Positions 31,892 to 40,133 of a stretch of 43,945 nucleotides of DNA are shown one piece after another. Position numbers and translations under genes: made by a program. This DNA comes from Neisseria shayeganii 871 (GTDB lineage: Bacteria; Pseudomonadota; Gammaproteobacteria; Burkholderiales; Neisseriaceae), in the NCBI RefSeq assembly GCF_000226875.1, contig NZ_JH164926.1, positions 1,003,632 to 1,047,576 on the forward strand. Reading direction: 5' to 3'. Under the pieces are notes generated by a model, which saw nothing but the letters and a program-made list of their open reading frames with translations, was not told the origin of the DNA and made no database searches. Numbering within the stretch: position 1 is the stretch's first letter; each line of letters opens with the position of its first letter.

Positions 31892-32626
31892 TTACTCTGC
31901 TTCTTCCGCTTCTTTTTGTTGCTTACAGCCGCCCACCAGTTTGCGCAAACTCTCCGGCTGCAGCAGGCAAATGTGCTTGTGCTCCACCGAAATCCAACCT
32001 TCCTGATTAAAGCGCGATAGGGTGCGGCTGACCGTTTCCAACTTCAACCCCAAATAACTGCCGATTTCCTCGCGCGACATACGCAAAATAAAATCGTTGG
32101 CGGCAAAACCGCGCTGCTGCAACCGCTGCGACAAATTCAGCAGAAACGCCGCCAGCCGCTCTTCCGCACGCATATTGCCCAACAGCATCATCACACCTTG
32201 GTCGCGCAGGATTTCCCGGCTGATCAGGCGGTAAAAATGCGATTGCAGTGAAGGCACGGCCACGCCCAATTCCTCCATCCGCTCGAAAGGCAGCTCGCAT
32301 ACTTCGCTGTCTTCCAAGGCCATCGCATCGCAAGTATGTTGCTTATGATAAATACCGTCCAAACCCACCAACTCGCCGGACATGAAAAAACCGGTAACCT
32401 GATCGCGCCCGTCAAAACTGGCGATGGTGGTTTTCATAAAACCGGTGCGCACGGCATACAGCGAATGGAACTCATCGCCGCTGCGGAACAGATATTCGCC
32501 TTTCTTCAAGCGGCGGCTTTGGCGCAACACCGAATCCAGCTGGCGCATTTCCTCCGCCATCAGTCCCACCGGCAGGCAAAGCTCCTTGAGCGAACATTTG
32601 GAGCAAACATTTTTGGTATAAGTCAT
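31892..32626 (-). CDS. fnr: FNR-type oxygen-sensing transcription regulator
   Basis: Global regulator of the aerobic-anaerobic switch that binds DNA as an Fe-S dimer under low oxygen. The iron-sulfur ligands are all present: C8, C11 and C17 (CSKCSLKELC) and C99 (HTCDAM), with the spacing of E. coli FNR. Then come the cyclic-nucleotide-binding fold, a dimer helix (MGNMRAEERLAAFLLNLSQR region) and the DNA-recognition helix containing ETVSR, which matches the FNR reading head for TTGAT half-sites. Length is 244 residues. It is divergent from hemN, with an FNR box between them, suggesting autoregulation. Confidence 0.95.
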   Translation of the reverse strand: MTYTKNVCSKCSLKELCLPVGLMAEEMRQLDSVLRQSRRLKKGEYLFRSGDEFHSLYAVRTGFMKTTIASFDGRDQVTGFFMSGELVGLDGIYHKQHTCDAMALEDSEVCELPFERMEELGVAVPSLQSHFYRLISREILRDQGVMMLLGNMRAEERLAAFLLNLSQRLQQRGFAANDFILRMSREEIGSYLGLKLETVSRTLSRFNQEGWISVEHKHICLLQPESLRKLVGGCKQQKEAEEAE

Positions 32627-32674
32627 CGTGTGTGTGCGGCCTTATGTAAATCTATCCCACCGGATGCAGAAGGC

Positions 32675-32688
32675 TTGACCGATATCAA
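32675..32688 (+). promoter_or_regulatory. FNR box between fnr and hemN
   Basis: TTGACCGATATCAA matches the TTGAT-N4-ATCAA consensus at 9 of 10 fixed positions. Its centre (32681.5) lies about 40-41 bp upstream of the start site predicted from the -10 element TATAGT at 32710-32715, the classic class II activator position for hemN. It could also repress or autoregulate fnr. Confidence 0.75.
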
Positions 32689-32709
32689 TACCCCTGCCGC
32701 CCGGCCGTT

Positions 32710-32715
32710 TATAGT
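32710..32715 (+). promoter_or_regulatory. -10 element of the hemN promoter
   Basis: TATAGT with no recognisable -35, appropriately placed downstream of the FNR box for FNR-dependent activation. The predicted start site is near 32722. Confidence 0.55.
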
Positions 32716-32856
32716 AAGAACTTTTTGTGCAATGTGCACCCGGTTGGAAATTTTGTCTATTCTAACCATTTTTAAACACAAATCCTACCATTGATTCCGT
32801 TTATCCCTCCCCTCCTGCTCCTTAGGAGGCAACGCAATCCGACGCCGCTTAACATC

Positions 32857-34245
32857 ATGAAACACAGCAACACCAGCCAAAACATCGTTTTCGACCGCGA
32901 ACTGATCGCCTCCCTGCCCGCCAGCGGTCCCCGTTACACTTCCTACCCCACCGCAGACCGCTTTCACGCCGAATTCACCGACCAGGATTACCGCCAAGCC
33001 CTCCGCCAACGCAGCGACGACCCGCTCTCGCTTTATCTTCACATCCCGTTTTGCAACACCATCTGCTACTACTGCGGCTGCAACAAAGTCATCACCAAAG
33101 ACACCGCCCGCGCCGACCGCTATTTAGGCTACCTGAAACAAGAATTTGCCCTGCAGGCGCAAAACTGGACCGGCAAACCGCCGCTGGCCCAACTGCACTT
33201 CGGCGGCGGCACCCCCACCTTCCTCAACGAAAACCAGCTTGCCTTGGTGTTCGACCTCATCCGCCAACACTTCACCCTGCTGCCCGAAGGCGAATACTCG
33301 ATTGAAATCGACCCGCGCAAAGTAAGCCGCGAAACCGTTCTGTTTCTCGGCCGGCTCGGCTTCAACCGCATGAGCGTGGGCATTCAGGATTTCGACCCGC
33401 AGGTGCAGCAGGCCGTCAACCGCATCCAAAGCGAAGCAGAAACCCGCACCGTCACCGAAGCCGCCCGCGAAGCCGGATTCCGTTCGGTCAGCGTTGACCT
33501 GATTTACGGCCTACCGCACCAAAGCCCCGCCTCCATGCAGCAAACCCTGGATAAAGTGCTGGCGCTTGATCCGGACCGCCTGGCGGTCTATCACTACGCC
33601 CACCTGCCCCATCTCTTCAAACCCCAGCGCCGCATCGACACCGACGCCGTGCCCGACAGCAACACCAAGCTCGACATGTTGCAGCAAATCGTACAGCGGC
33701 TCGATCAAGCCGGCTACGTCTTCATCGGCATGGATCATTTTGCCAAACCCGGCGACGAGTTGGCCGTGGCCTTGCGCGAAGGCCGCCTGCAACGCAACTT
33801 CCAAGGTTATTCCACCCATGCCGATTGCGACCTGGTGGCCGTCGGCGTGTCGGCCATCGGCAAAATCGGCCGTACTTACAGCCAAAACGAACGCGAACTG
33901 GAAGCCTACTATGCCGCCCTCGATGCCGGCCGCCTGCCAATCATGCGCGGCTATGTTTTAACCGATGACGACCTGTTGCGCCGCCGCCTGATCCAAGACC
34001 TGATGTGCCGTTTCGGCCTCGAGTTTGCCGACTACACCGCCGAATGCGGCCGGCCGTTTGCCGACTACTTCGCCGCCGAAATGCCCGAATTGACCGGGAT
34101 GGCGGCCAAAGGCCTGCTGGAGCTGGGTGCCGAAGGCCTGCGCGTGAGCGCCAAAGGCCGCTTCCTCATCCGCAACATCGCCATGGTGTTCGACCACCAC
34201 CTGCGCCACCGCACCACCGCCGCCCGTTATTCGCAAACGGTATAA
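32857..34245 (+). CDS. hemN: Oxygen-independent coproporphyrinogen III oxidase HemN
   Basis: Radical-SAM enzyme that makes protoporphyrinogen IX for haem without oxygen. The Fe-S motif is C66-N-T-I-C70-Y-Y-C73-G-C75, exactly the HemN pattern including the extra cysteine. GPRYTSYPTADRF near the N-terminus and LHFGGGTPTFL are further signatures. The ATG at 32857 gives 462 residues, close to E. coli HemN. An AGGAGG occurs at 32824 but is 27 bp away, too far to serve this start directly, and no better in-frame start lies near it. Control by FNR from the adjacent box fits the anaerobic role. Confidence 0.95.
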   Translation: MKHSNTSQNIVFDRELIASLPASGPRYTSYPTADRFHAEFTDQDYRQALRQRSDDPLSLYLHIPFCNTICYYCGCNKVITKDTARADRYLGYLKQEFALQAQNWTGKPPLAQLHFGGGTPTFLNENQLALVFDLIRQHFTLLPEGEYSIEIDPRKVSRETVLFLGRLGFNRMSVGIQDFDPQVQQAVNRIQSEAETRTVTEAAREAGFRSVSVDLIYGLPHQSPASMQQTLDKVLALDPDRLAVYHYAHLPHLFKPQRRIDTDAVPDSNTKLDMLQQIVQRLDQAGYVFIGMDHFAKPGDELAVALREGRLQRNFQGYSTHADCDLVAVGVSAIGKIGRTYSQNERELEAYYAALDAGRLPIMRGYVLTDDDLLRRRLIQDLMCRFGLEFADYTAECGRPFADYFAAEMPELTGMAAKGLLELGAEGLRVSAKGRFLIRNIAMVFDHHLRHRTTAARYSQTV

Positions 34246-34272
34246 ACTTTCTTCTGCCGCCCGCCCTCATGC

Positions 34273-34309
34273 AAACAGGCTACCTGAAAACTGTTCAGGT
34301 AGCCTGTTT
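34273..34309 (+). terminator. DUS inverted-pair terminator after hemN
   Basis: AAACAGGCTACCTGAA and TTCAGGTAGCCTGTTT pair across a 5-bp loop, ending in TTTC. It lies between convergent hemN and ackA and can serve both. Confidence 0.8.
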
Positions 34310-34336
34310 CATCTTCTAATTGTTAATGCTGTTCAC

Positions 34337-35539
34337 TCAAACCGCAATGCCGGCCAGCTGCGCGGTATCCTGCGCAATCATCAATTCTTCATTGGTCGGC
34401 ACCACCATCGCCAGCGGCGCGGAGCCGCTTTGGCTGATGATGCCGCCCTGGCCGAAGCGGGCCGCCAAATTCGCCTCTTCATCCACCGTCAAGCCCATAA
34501 AGCCCAAATAGCCGATCACTTTCGCACGGATTTGGTCGGAGTTTTCGCCAATCCCGCCGGTAAACACCAAAGCGTCCAAACCGCCTGCCGCCACGCTCAT
34601 GCCGGCCACATATTTGGCCAAGCGGTAGGCGAAAATTTCCAAAGCCAGTTTGGCGCCTTCATGCCCTTTCGCCGCCTCTTGTTCCAGCGTGCGGCAGTCG
34701 TTGGACAATTCGGAAATACCGAGCAGGCCGCTTTTTTTGTTCAGCAAATCGGTAACCGCCGCCATGTCCATGCCCGCATTTTCGTTTAAGAACAGAAACA
34801 CGGAAGGATCGATATCGCCGCTGCGCGTGCCCATGACCAAACCTTCTAAAGGCGTGAGGCCCATACTGGTATCGCAGGAACGGCCGTCGCGCACGGCGGC
34901 AATCGACGCGCCGTTGCCCAGGTGGGCGATCACCAGGCGCAAACCCTGCTCGCTACGGCCCAGTTGGCGGGCCGCCTCTGCTGCCACAAAGCGGTAGCTG
35001 GTGCCGTGCGCGCCATAACGGCGCAAACCGTAATCGCGGTACAGCGCCCGCGGCACGGCATAGGTGTAGGCATGCTCGGGCATGCTTTGATGGAAGGCGG
35101 TATCGAATACCGCCACATGCGGCACTTGGTTGAAAATGCTTTGCGCGGCGCGGATACCCAGCAGGTGGGCGGGGTTGTGCAGCGGCGCCAACATAATGCA
35201 GGCCTCAATGCCGGCAATCACTTCATCGTCAATCAAACAAGAAGCTTTAAAGCGCTCGCCGCCGTGCACCACCCGGTGCCCCACCGCGCCGATGCGGCCG
35301 TCCAAACCGCGATCTTTCAATTCGGCCATCAGGGCGGCCACGGCTCCAGTGTGCGTGGGATCGTCGGCCAGGCTGACGCTGCGCTTGCCGCCGTCTGCCT
35401 TGAATGTGATGACCGCATCCGGCAGGTTGATTTTCTCGGCCAAACAGCTGAGCAACACCTCGCCATTATGGTTGTCCAACACGGCGCCCTTCACTGAAGA
35501 GCTGCCGCAGTTTAAAACCAAAATCAGTTGTTGAGACAT
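34337..35539 (-). CDS. ackA: Acetate kinase
   Basis: Converts acetyl phosphate and ADP to acetate and ATP. The 400-residue length equals E. coli AckA. Family marks are the N-terminal LVLNCGSSSVK, VAVFDTAFHQSMPEHAYTY, RYGAHGTSYRFV with the active-site histidine, VIAHLGNGASI, and the C-terminal VFTGGIGEN. A GGGAG ribosome-binding site precedes the ATG. No pta gene is adjacent. It is convergent with hemN and shares the DUS terminator. Confidence 0.95.
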   Translation of the reverse strand: MSQQLILVLNCGSSSVKGAVLDNHNGEVLLSCLAEKINLPDAVITFKADGGKRSVSLADDPTHTGAVAALMAELKDRGLDGRIGAVGHRVVHGGERFKASCLIDDEVIAGIEACIMLAPLHNPAHLLGIRAAQSIFNQVPHVAVFDTAFHQSMPEHAYTYAVPRALYRDYGLRRYGAHGTSYRFVAAEAARQLGRSEQGLRLVIAHLGNGASIAAVRDGRSCDTSMGLTPLEGLVMGTRSGDIDPSVFLFLNENAGMDMAAVTDLLNKKSGLLGISELSNDCRTLEQEAAKGHEGAKLALEIFAYRLAKYVAGMSVAAGGLDALVFTGGIGENSDQIRAKVIGYLGFMGLTVDEEANLAARFGQGGIISQSGSAPLAMVVPTNEELMIAQDTAQLAGIAV

Positions 35540-35617
35540 GACACTCCCTTAGTTACATCCATGAATTTCTGATGAAGCGGCAGAACGCAGGCCCTCTCCG
35601 CCCCAAACAATGGGAAC

Positions 35618-35652
35618 AAAAAAACCGGCTGTTGAAGCAGCCGGTTTTTTTC
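35618..35652 (-). terminator. Bidirectional intrinsic terminator after the tRNA pair
   Basis: CCGGCTG/CAGCCGG stem with a 6-nt loop, flanked by an A-run on one side and a T-run on the other. It ends the minus-strand tRNA transcript before ackA and would also stop plus-strand transcription. Confidence 0.85.
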
Positions 35653-35660
35653 TTTAATTC

Positions 35661-35736
<76 letters not shown>

Positions 35737-35743
35737 TAAATTT

Positions 35744-35820
35744 TGGTGGCGAATCAGGGACTCGAACCCCGGACACAAGGATTATGATTCCTCTGCTCTA
35801 ACCGACTGAGCTAATTCGCC
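35744..35820 (-). tRNA. tRNA-Met (anticodon CAT, elongator)
   Basis: 77 nt including CCA. D-arm AGCTCAGTCGGTTAGAGC, anticodon stem GAGGA/TCCTT with loop ATCATAA (anticodon CAT), T-arm GGGTTCGAGTCCC. It has a normal paired first base, so it is not the initiator. The D-loop resembles elongator Met more than the Ile2 (lysidine) tRNA, though the latter cannot be wholly excluded by eye. It precedes tRNA-Ala by 7 bp in the same transcript. Confidence 0.88.
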
Positions 35821-35839
35821 GCTCTGTTTGAAGCCGCGA

Positions 35840-35867
35840 ATTATACGGATTTTTAAAAACCTGTCAA
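35840..35867 (-). promoter_or_regulatory. Consensus promoter of the tRNA operon with GC-rich discriminator
   Basis: On the minus strand TTGACA (35862-35867) and TATAAT (35840-35845) are both perfect, 16 bp apart, and followed by a GC-rich discriminator (TCGCGGC). This is the classic stable-RNA promoter that is sensitive to ppGpp and DksA. Confidence 0.85.
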
Positions 35868-35949
35868 ACCCCGACAAGCCATTTATTTTTTGTTTGTTGA
35901 TTTGTATAACAATAAAACCCGTTCGCTTACCGAATCAACCAACATGATT

Positions 35950-36044
35950 GAGGCCTTGGCCAAATCTCCAGATGCGGATGCGGTTCAAAGCATAGCAGCG
36001 CACAACACAGAAATGCACCGCAACGGGGATGGAGCAAAGGTCTC
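35950..36044 (+). repeat. MITE copy 12, internally deleted, forward
   Basis: 95 bp. The left part (GAGGCCTTGGCCAAATCTCC, GGATGCGGTTCAAAGCATAG) joins the right part (GCGCACAACACAGAAATGCA, GAGCAAAGGTCTC), with the middle missing. A one-mismatch DUS (GGGCTACCTGAA) follows directly. Confidence 0.78.
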
Positions 36045-36085
36045 GGGCTACCTGAAACCGCCATCACGCCACAGCATACAAAGCA

Positions 36086-36120
36086 TTCCGGCCTGTCTGC
36101 GGTTTGCAAACAGGCCGGAA
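36086..36120 (-). terminator. Hairpin terminator of dksA
   Basis: TTCCGGCCTGT and ACAGGCCGGAA form a perfect 11-bp stem with a 13-nt loop, about 10 bp after the dksA stop on the minus strand; the downstream sequence has only a weak T stretch. Confidence 0.65.
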
Positions 36121-36130
36121 CGAAAACCCA

Positions 36131-36547
36131 TCAATCGGCAAACTGTTTTTTCATCTGCTCGCGCCGCTCTTGCGCCTCCACCGACAAGGTGGCGGTCGGC
36201 CGGGCCAGCAGTCGCTTGAGGCCGATGGGCTCGCCGGTGTCTTGGCAGAAACCGTAATCGCCCTCATCAATCTGGCGCAGGGAAGCTTGAATTTTGTTCA
36301 ACAGCTTGCGCTCGCGGTCGCGGGTGCGCAGCTCCAGCACATACTCCTCTTCCTGCGTGGCGCGGTCGGCAGGATCGGGCGCCGCCTCGTGGTCTTGCAG
36401 ATGGCCGGTGGTATCGGCTGCTTTCTGAATCAACTCCTCTTGCAGCTGCACCAGCAGATCACGGAAAAATGCGAGGTGATCGGCGTTCATGTAGTCGTCT
36501 TCCGGGCCGTTCCAGTTGAGGATGTCCTGTTCGGTCAGTTTCGCCAT
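36131..36547 (-). CDS. dksA: RNA polymerase-binding transcription factor DksA (single-cysteine type)
   Basis: Binds the secondary channel of RNA polymerase and, with ppGpp, adjusts stable-RNA and amino-acid promoters. The coiled coil spans about residues 30-95, with the D-x-x-D-x-A tip as DPADRAT (58-64). The C-terminal zinc-finger position has only one of four cysteines: C101, T104, S122, A125 (FCQDTGEPIGL ... LARPTATLSVEAQ). The globular fold sequence is otherwise kept, so this looks like a zinc-independent form of DksA and not a broken gene. Length is 138 residues. AGGAGA lies 8 bp before the ATG. Encoded close to a tRNA operon whose promoter looks DksA-sensitive. Confidence 0.92.
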   Translation of the reverse strand: MAKLTEQDILNWNGPEDDYMNADHLAFFRDLLVQLQEELIQKAADTTGHLQDHEAAPDPADRATQEEEYVLELRTRDRERKLLNKIQASLRQIDEGDYGFCQDTGEPIGLKRLLARPTATLSVEAQERREQMKKQFAD

Positions 36548-36616
36548 TGGTTTTCTCTCCTGTCGTAAAGGGGATTGGCTTATTTTGCGAAAGCGGGAAT
36601 ATAGCAGACGGGGCGA

Positions 36617-37186
36617 TTATTGCAAGAGCAACAAGCTAAGCCGCGTCATCATCTGCGGCAGCCACCACACCACCCACCACCACAGCACCAACACCAGCAC
36701 GCTGGCGGAAAAATCCCAACGACCGATGCGCAAAAAGGCAAACGGACGGCACAGCGGCAAATAAATCTGCTGCAACACCGCCATCAGGGGCGAATACGGA
36801 TTGGCCAGCGACAACACCATGCGCCACACCAAACCGCCCAACAGCACATAAGCCGCCGCTTTGCTCCACGCCAACACGCTGAACAACAGATGGGCCGCCA
36901 GCAACCGCGGACTGAGCGGCACCTCAGGCAGTGCCGACACGGCTATCAAGCCATAGGCGGCCAGATAGACCAGCCAGGCGCCGAACAGGCAGGCCGTGTC
37001 CCAACGGCCCAGCGGCGGCAGGATTTTGCGCAGCGGCCGCACCAGCCAGTCGGTGCTGCGGCTGCAAAACTGCGCCAAAGGATGCAGAAAATGCAGCCGG
37101 CCGTATTGCAGCAAACAGCGGGCCAACAACAGCATGGCCAACGCATCGGCCACCCACAGCAACACCACGCTCAGCAATGTTCTCAC
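36617..37186 (-). CDS. yggT: YggT family integral membrane protein
   Basis: Membrane protein of poorly known role, linked to osmotic tolerance and cell division in other bacteria. The 189-residue chain has two copies of the YggT unit, each with paired hydrophobic helices; the segments FCSRSTDWLVRPLRKILPP and NPYSPLMAVLQQIYLPLCRP carry the conserved P-x-x-x-x-L/I-x-P loop pattern. It starts with GTG at 37186, overlapping the proC TGA by 4 bp, with AAGGAG 5 bp upstream. The proC-yggT pairing is common in proteobacteria. Confidence 0.9.
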   Translation of the reverse strand: MRTLLSVVLLWVADALAMLLLARCLLQYGRLHFLHPLAQFCSRSTDWLVRPLRKILPPLGRWDTACLFGAWLVYLAAYGLIAVSALPEVPLSPRLLAAHLLFSVLAWSKAAAYVLLGGLVWRMVLSLANPYSPLMAVLQQIYLPLCRPFAFLRIGRWDFSASVLVLVLWWWVVWWLPQMMTRLSLLLLQ

Positions 37187-37989
37187 AGCGACTCCTTAAC
37201 AGCCAATTGCCGGCCCAATTCTTCGGAACGCGCCACACAGGCTTCCACGCCGGCCTGAATGGCCGAGGCTACCTGAAGCCGCTCGAAGGTGCTCAAGGCT
37301 TCATAAGTGGTGCCGCCTTTGGAGGTTACCTTCTGCTGCAACACAGCAAACTCCTCGCCGCTCTCCTCCGCCAAGGCCACCGCGCCTTTAAACGTCGCCA
37401 AACTCAGGCTGCGCGCCTCTGCAGCCGAAAACCCTTGCCCCTGAGCGGCTTGGGCCAAAGCATTCATCAAATAGAACACATAAGCCGGGCCGCTGCCGCT
37501 GATGCCGGTGATGCGGTGCAGGCCGTCTTCGTCGGGCAGCCAAACCGTCTGTCCGCTGGCCGCCATGATGCTTTCGGCCAAAGCACGGTCTTCCGCCGAC
37601 GCATCTTCATCGGCAAACAGGCCGGACACGCCCTGCCCCACTTGTGCCGGCGTATTCGGCATCACCCGCACCAAACGGCGGGTGCCGCCCAGCCAAGCGC
37701 TCAAGGTGTCGCAACTCAATCCGGCCGCCACCGACAACACCAAAGCGCCGCCCACTGCCAGCCCGGCCGCCGCCGACTGCATGTCTTGCGGCTTCACTGC
37801 CAGCACCAGCACGTCTTCGCTGCCCAAGGCCGGCAAGGCCGTATCGGTGCGGATGCCGTAGCGGGCGGCCAAATCGGCCAGTTTGGCGCTGTTGTGATCC
37901 ACTGCGCAAATGTCGAAACCGCCACCGCGGCACAAACCGGCGATGATGGCGGCGGCCATATTGCCGGCGCCTAGAAAATAAATGCTCAT
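37183..37989 (-). CDS. proC: Pyrroline-5-carboxylate reductase
   Basis: Last step of proline synthesis, NADPH-dependent. The protein starts IYFLGAGNMAAAIIAGL (Rossmann motif) and has VLAVKPQDM, VRVMPNTPAQVGQGVSGLF and the C-terminal signature SGSGPAYVFYLMNALAQAA with TSKGGTTYEAL. The ATG at 37989 gives 268 residues, the normal size, and follows AAGGAGG by 7 bp; a reading extended to 38199 adds arginine-rich sequence unlike any ProC. One DUS lies inside (37266-37277). It is 49 bp after murU and coupled to yggT. Confidence 0.95.
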   Translation of the reverse strand: MSIYFLGAGNMAAAIIAGLCRGGGFDICAVDHNSAKLADLAARYGIRTDTALPALGSEDVLVLAVKPQDMQSAAAGLAVGGALVLSVAAGLSCDTLSAWLGGTRRLVRVMPNTPAQVGQGVSGLFADEDASAEDRALAESIMAASGQTVWLPDEDGLHRITGISGSGPAYVFYLMNALAQAAQGQGFSAAEARSLSLATFKGAVALAEESGEEFAVLQQKVTSKGGTTYEALSTFERLQVASAIQAGVEACVARSEELGRQLAVKESL

Positions 37990-38038
37990 CCAAATTCCTC
38001 CTTGAAGGTGTTCAGCTAGCCTGCCGTTCGGCAAAAGG

Positions 38039-38731
38039 CTACCAAGCCGCCGTGATGGCCGCCGCCTGCTGCAAACGCTCGGGCGTGCCGACATCCAGCC
38101 ACAAACCGCCGTGCCGTTCGCCGCGCACCTGCCCCTGCCGCATGGCCTGCCGCAGCAGAGGTGCCAGTTTGGCCGCCTGCTTGGGCGGCGTTTGCGCAAA
38201 CAAGGCCGGGTGGTAGATGCCGGCGCCGCTGAAGGTCAGCGCTTCGGCGTCCGCATCGGCCTCGCTGCCGACACGGCCGTTGGCGTGCAGAAAAAAATCG
38301 CCCTGCGGATTGTGCGCAGGATTGGGCACCAGCCACAAATGGGCCAGGCAGCCGGCCGGCAAACCGGCTTTGGCGCGCACGGCATGGAAATCCAAATCGG
38401 TCAGCACATCGCCGTTGATCACCAGAAACGGGGCGTCGCCCAACAAAGGCAAGGCGGTGGCGATGCCGCCGGCGGTTTCCAAGCCCTGCTCGCCTTCCGG
38501 CGAATAGGCAATGCACACGCCGTAGCGGCTGCCGTCACCCAAACCGGCCTCGATTTCGTGGCCGAGCCAGGCATGGTTGATCACAATATCGCGCAAACCC
38601 GCCTCCGCCAAACGGCGCAGATGCCAGCCGATCAGCGGCTCGCGGCCGCAAGGCAGCATGGGTTTGGGTAAGGTGTCGGTGAGCGGGCGCATCCGTTCGC
38701 CGCGGCCGGCCGCCAGAATCATGACTTTCAT
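38039..38731 (-). CDS. murU: N-acetylmuramate-1-phosphate uridylyltransferase (MurU-like)
   Basis: Sugar nucleotidyltransferase, probably making UDP-MurNAc in the cell-wall recycling bypass of Pseudomonas and Neisseria. The N-terminus MILAAGRGERMRPLTDTLPKP is the nucleotide-binding signature, followed by INHAWLGHEIEAGLGDGS and VINGDVLTDLDF with the metal-binding aspartate. The 230-residue length matches MurU, not the longer RmlA or GlmU enzymes. Its usual partner kinase AmgK is not next to it here, so related sugar-1-phosphate nucleotidyltransferases remain possible. It heads a short operon with proC and yggT. Confidence 0.85.
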   Translation of the reverse strand: MKVMILAAGRGERMRPLTDTLPKPMLPCGREPLIGWHLRRLAEAGLRDIVINHAWLGHEIEAGLGDGSRYGVCIAYSPEGEQGLETAGGIATALPLLGDAPFLVINGDVLTDLDFHAVRAKAGLPAGCLAHLWLVPNPAHNPQGDFFLHANGRVGSEADADAEALTFSGAGIYHPALFAQTPPKQAAKLAPLLRQAMRQGQVRGERHGGLWLDVGTPERLQQAAAITAAW

Positions 38732-38755
38732 GGATTATCCGTTTCCAATATTGAA

Positions 38756-38783
38756 CAGGCTGCCCGAAAATTTTCAGGTAGCC
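38756..38783. repeat. Imperfect DUS inverted pair upstream of murU
   Basis: CAGGCTGCCCGAAAA and TTTTCAGGTAGCCT face each other; the left arm has two changes from the DUS. It separates murU from the next MITE. Confidence 0.6.
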
Positions 38784-38805
38784 TATTGTGTATGCCCAGC
38801 AGGCT

Positions 38806-38948
38806 GAGACCTTTGCAAAACCTCCAGATGTGGATGCAGTTCAAGGCGTAGCAGCGCAGCGAACGCAGACATATCATATAGATAGGCAAGTGAGCGAGCA
38901 GCGCACAACGCAGAAATGCGCCGCAGATGGGGGTTTTGCAAAGGTCTC
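38806..38948 (+). repeat. MITE copy 13, 143-bp short form, forward
   Basis: Both termini perfect. It lacks both optional segments and is nearly identical to copies 5 and 6. An exact DUS follows at 38949-38960, between the element and the end of rarD. Confidence 0.9.
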
Positions 38949-38975
38949 AGGCTACCTGAAAAGCAGCCGCCGTGT

Positions 38976-39878
38976 TTATGCCGCGGCACCGCTGCGGACA
39001 GCGCGTTGCGGACGGCCGCCCCAAATAAACAGGCCCACGCCCACCCATACCCACACATAGCCGGCAAAGCGGTGCAGATCGAAGACTTCGTCAAACAGCG
39101 TCAGCCCCACCACAAACTGCAGAGTGGGCGAAATATACTGCACCATGCCCAGCGTGGACAAGCGGATGCGGCGCGCGCCGGCGGCAAACAGCAACAGCGG
39201 CCCCATGGTCACGGTACCACTGCCCACCACCAGCGCCAACGGCAGCGCAGGCAGTTGGGCGAACACCAAACCGCCCTGTTGGTGCTGCCACAGCAGATAC
39301 AGCAGGGCAAACGGGAACAGCATCAGGCTTTCCAGCGCAAACCCCGTCAGCGCCGGCAAAGGCGAAAGTTTGCGGATCAGGCCGTAGCAGCCGAAGCTAA
39401 CCGCCAAACCCAAAGCCAGCCAAGGCATCTGGCCGCCCAAGGTGGCCAGCCACACCACGCCGACGGCGGCGCAGACAATGGCCAGCTGCTGGCTGCGTTT
39501 GAGGGTTTCGCCCAGAAACAGGCGGCCGAGCAGCACGCTGATCAGCGGGGAAATAAAATAGCCCAAGCTGGCCTGCAACACCTGATGGCGGGTAATCGCA
39601 TACAGATACAGCAGCCAGTTGAAGCCGAGAATAAGGGCGCAGGCGGCAAATGCGGCCAAGGTTTGCGGCCTAGCGCAGGCGGTACGCAATTCGCGCCCTT
39701 TGCGCCAAAGCAGTACGGCCAGCACCGCCAACACCGTGGCCCAAACAATCCGCTGCGCCAGCAGCTGGTCGGCACCGATGGGTTGTTGCAGCAGGGGAAT
39801 CCAATAGATGGGAAACAGACCCCAAATCAGATAGCAGACGCAGGCGTAAATCAGGCCTTTGCGGTATTCCTTGTCCAT
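38976..39878 (-). CDS. rarD: RarD-type EamA family membrane transporter
   Basis: Ten-helix DMT-superfamily permease. The 300-residue protein begins RKGLIYACVCYLIWGLFPIYW, the RarD signature, and has two homologous five-helix EamA halves (about 8-145 and 150-290). SLGYFISPLISVLLGRLFLGE and MVQYISPTLQFVVGLTLFDE are the conserved helix segments of each half. RarD was named for chloramphenicol sensitivity, but its natural substrate is unknown. It is a single minus-strand gene between murU and pilTU. Confidence 0.9.
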   Translation of the reverse strand: MDKEYRKGLIYACVCYLIWGLFPIYWIPLLQQPIGADQLLAQRIVWATVLAVLAVLLWRKGRELRTACARPQTLAAFAACALILGFNWLLYLYAITRHQVLQASLGYFISPLISVLLGRLFLGETLKRSQQLAIVCAAVGVVWLATLGGQMPWLALGLAVSFGCYGLIRKLSPLPALTGFALESLMLFPFALLYLLWQHQQGGLVFAQLPALPLALVVGSGTVTMGPLLLFAAGARRIRLSTLGMVQYISPTLQFVVGLTLFDEVFDLHRFAGYVWVWVGVGLFIWGGRPQRAVRSGAAA

Positions 39879-40003
39879 GTGTGTAAGGTGGGTGTGGTGG
39901 TAAAAATAACCGCCCGAGGCGGATGGCAGATGCGGCTGCCTGCTTGATGTGTGATTCGTGCGCAGACGAACCGAACCACGGCCGCCGCCAGCATACCAAT
40001 CGA

Positions 40004-40047
40004 AACAGGCTACCTGAAAACCCGAAAGCGGTTTCAGGTAGCCTGTT
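40004..40047. terminator. DUS inverted pair between rarD and pilU
   Basis: AACAGGCTACCTGAA and TTCAGGTAGCCTGTT pair across a ~14-bp loop that itself contains CCGAAAGCGG. It lies 87 bp past the pilU stop and should end the pilTU transcript. Confidence 0.75.
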
Positions 40048-40133
40048 GTGCGGCGGCTTTAGGGCGTGCAGTCAAACAAGCTTGTGCAGCGATTTGTTGA
40101 GACAACATGCACAGATGCCGGACACTATACGGC

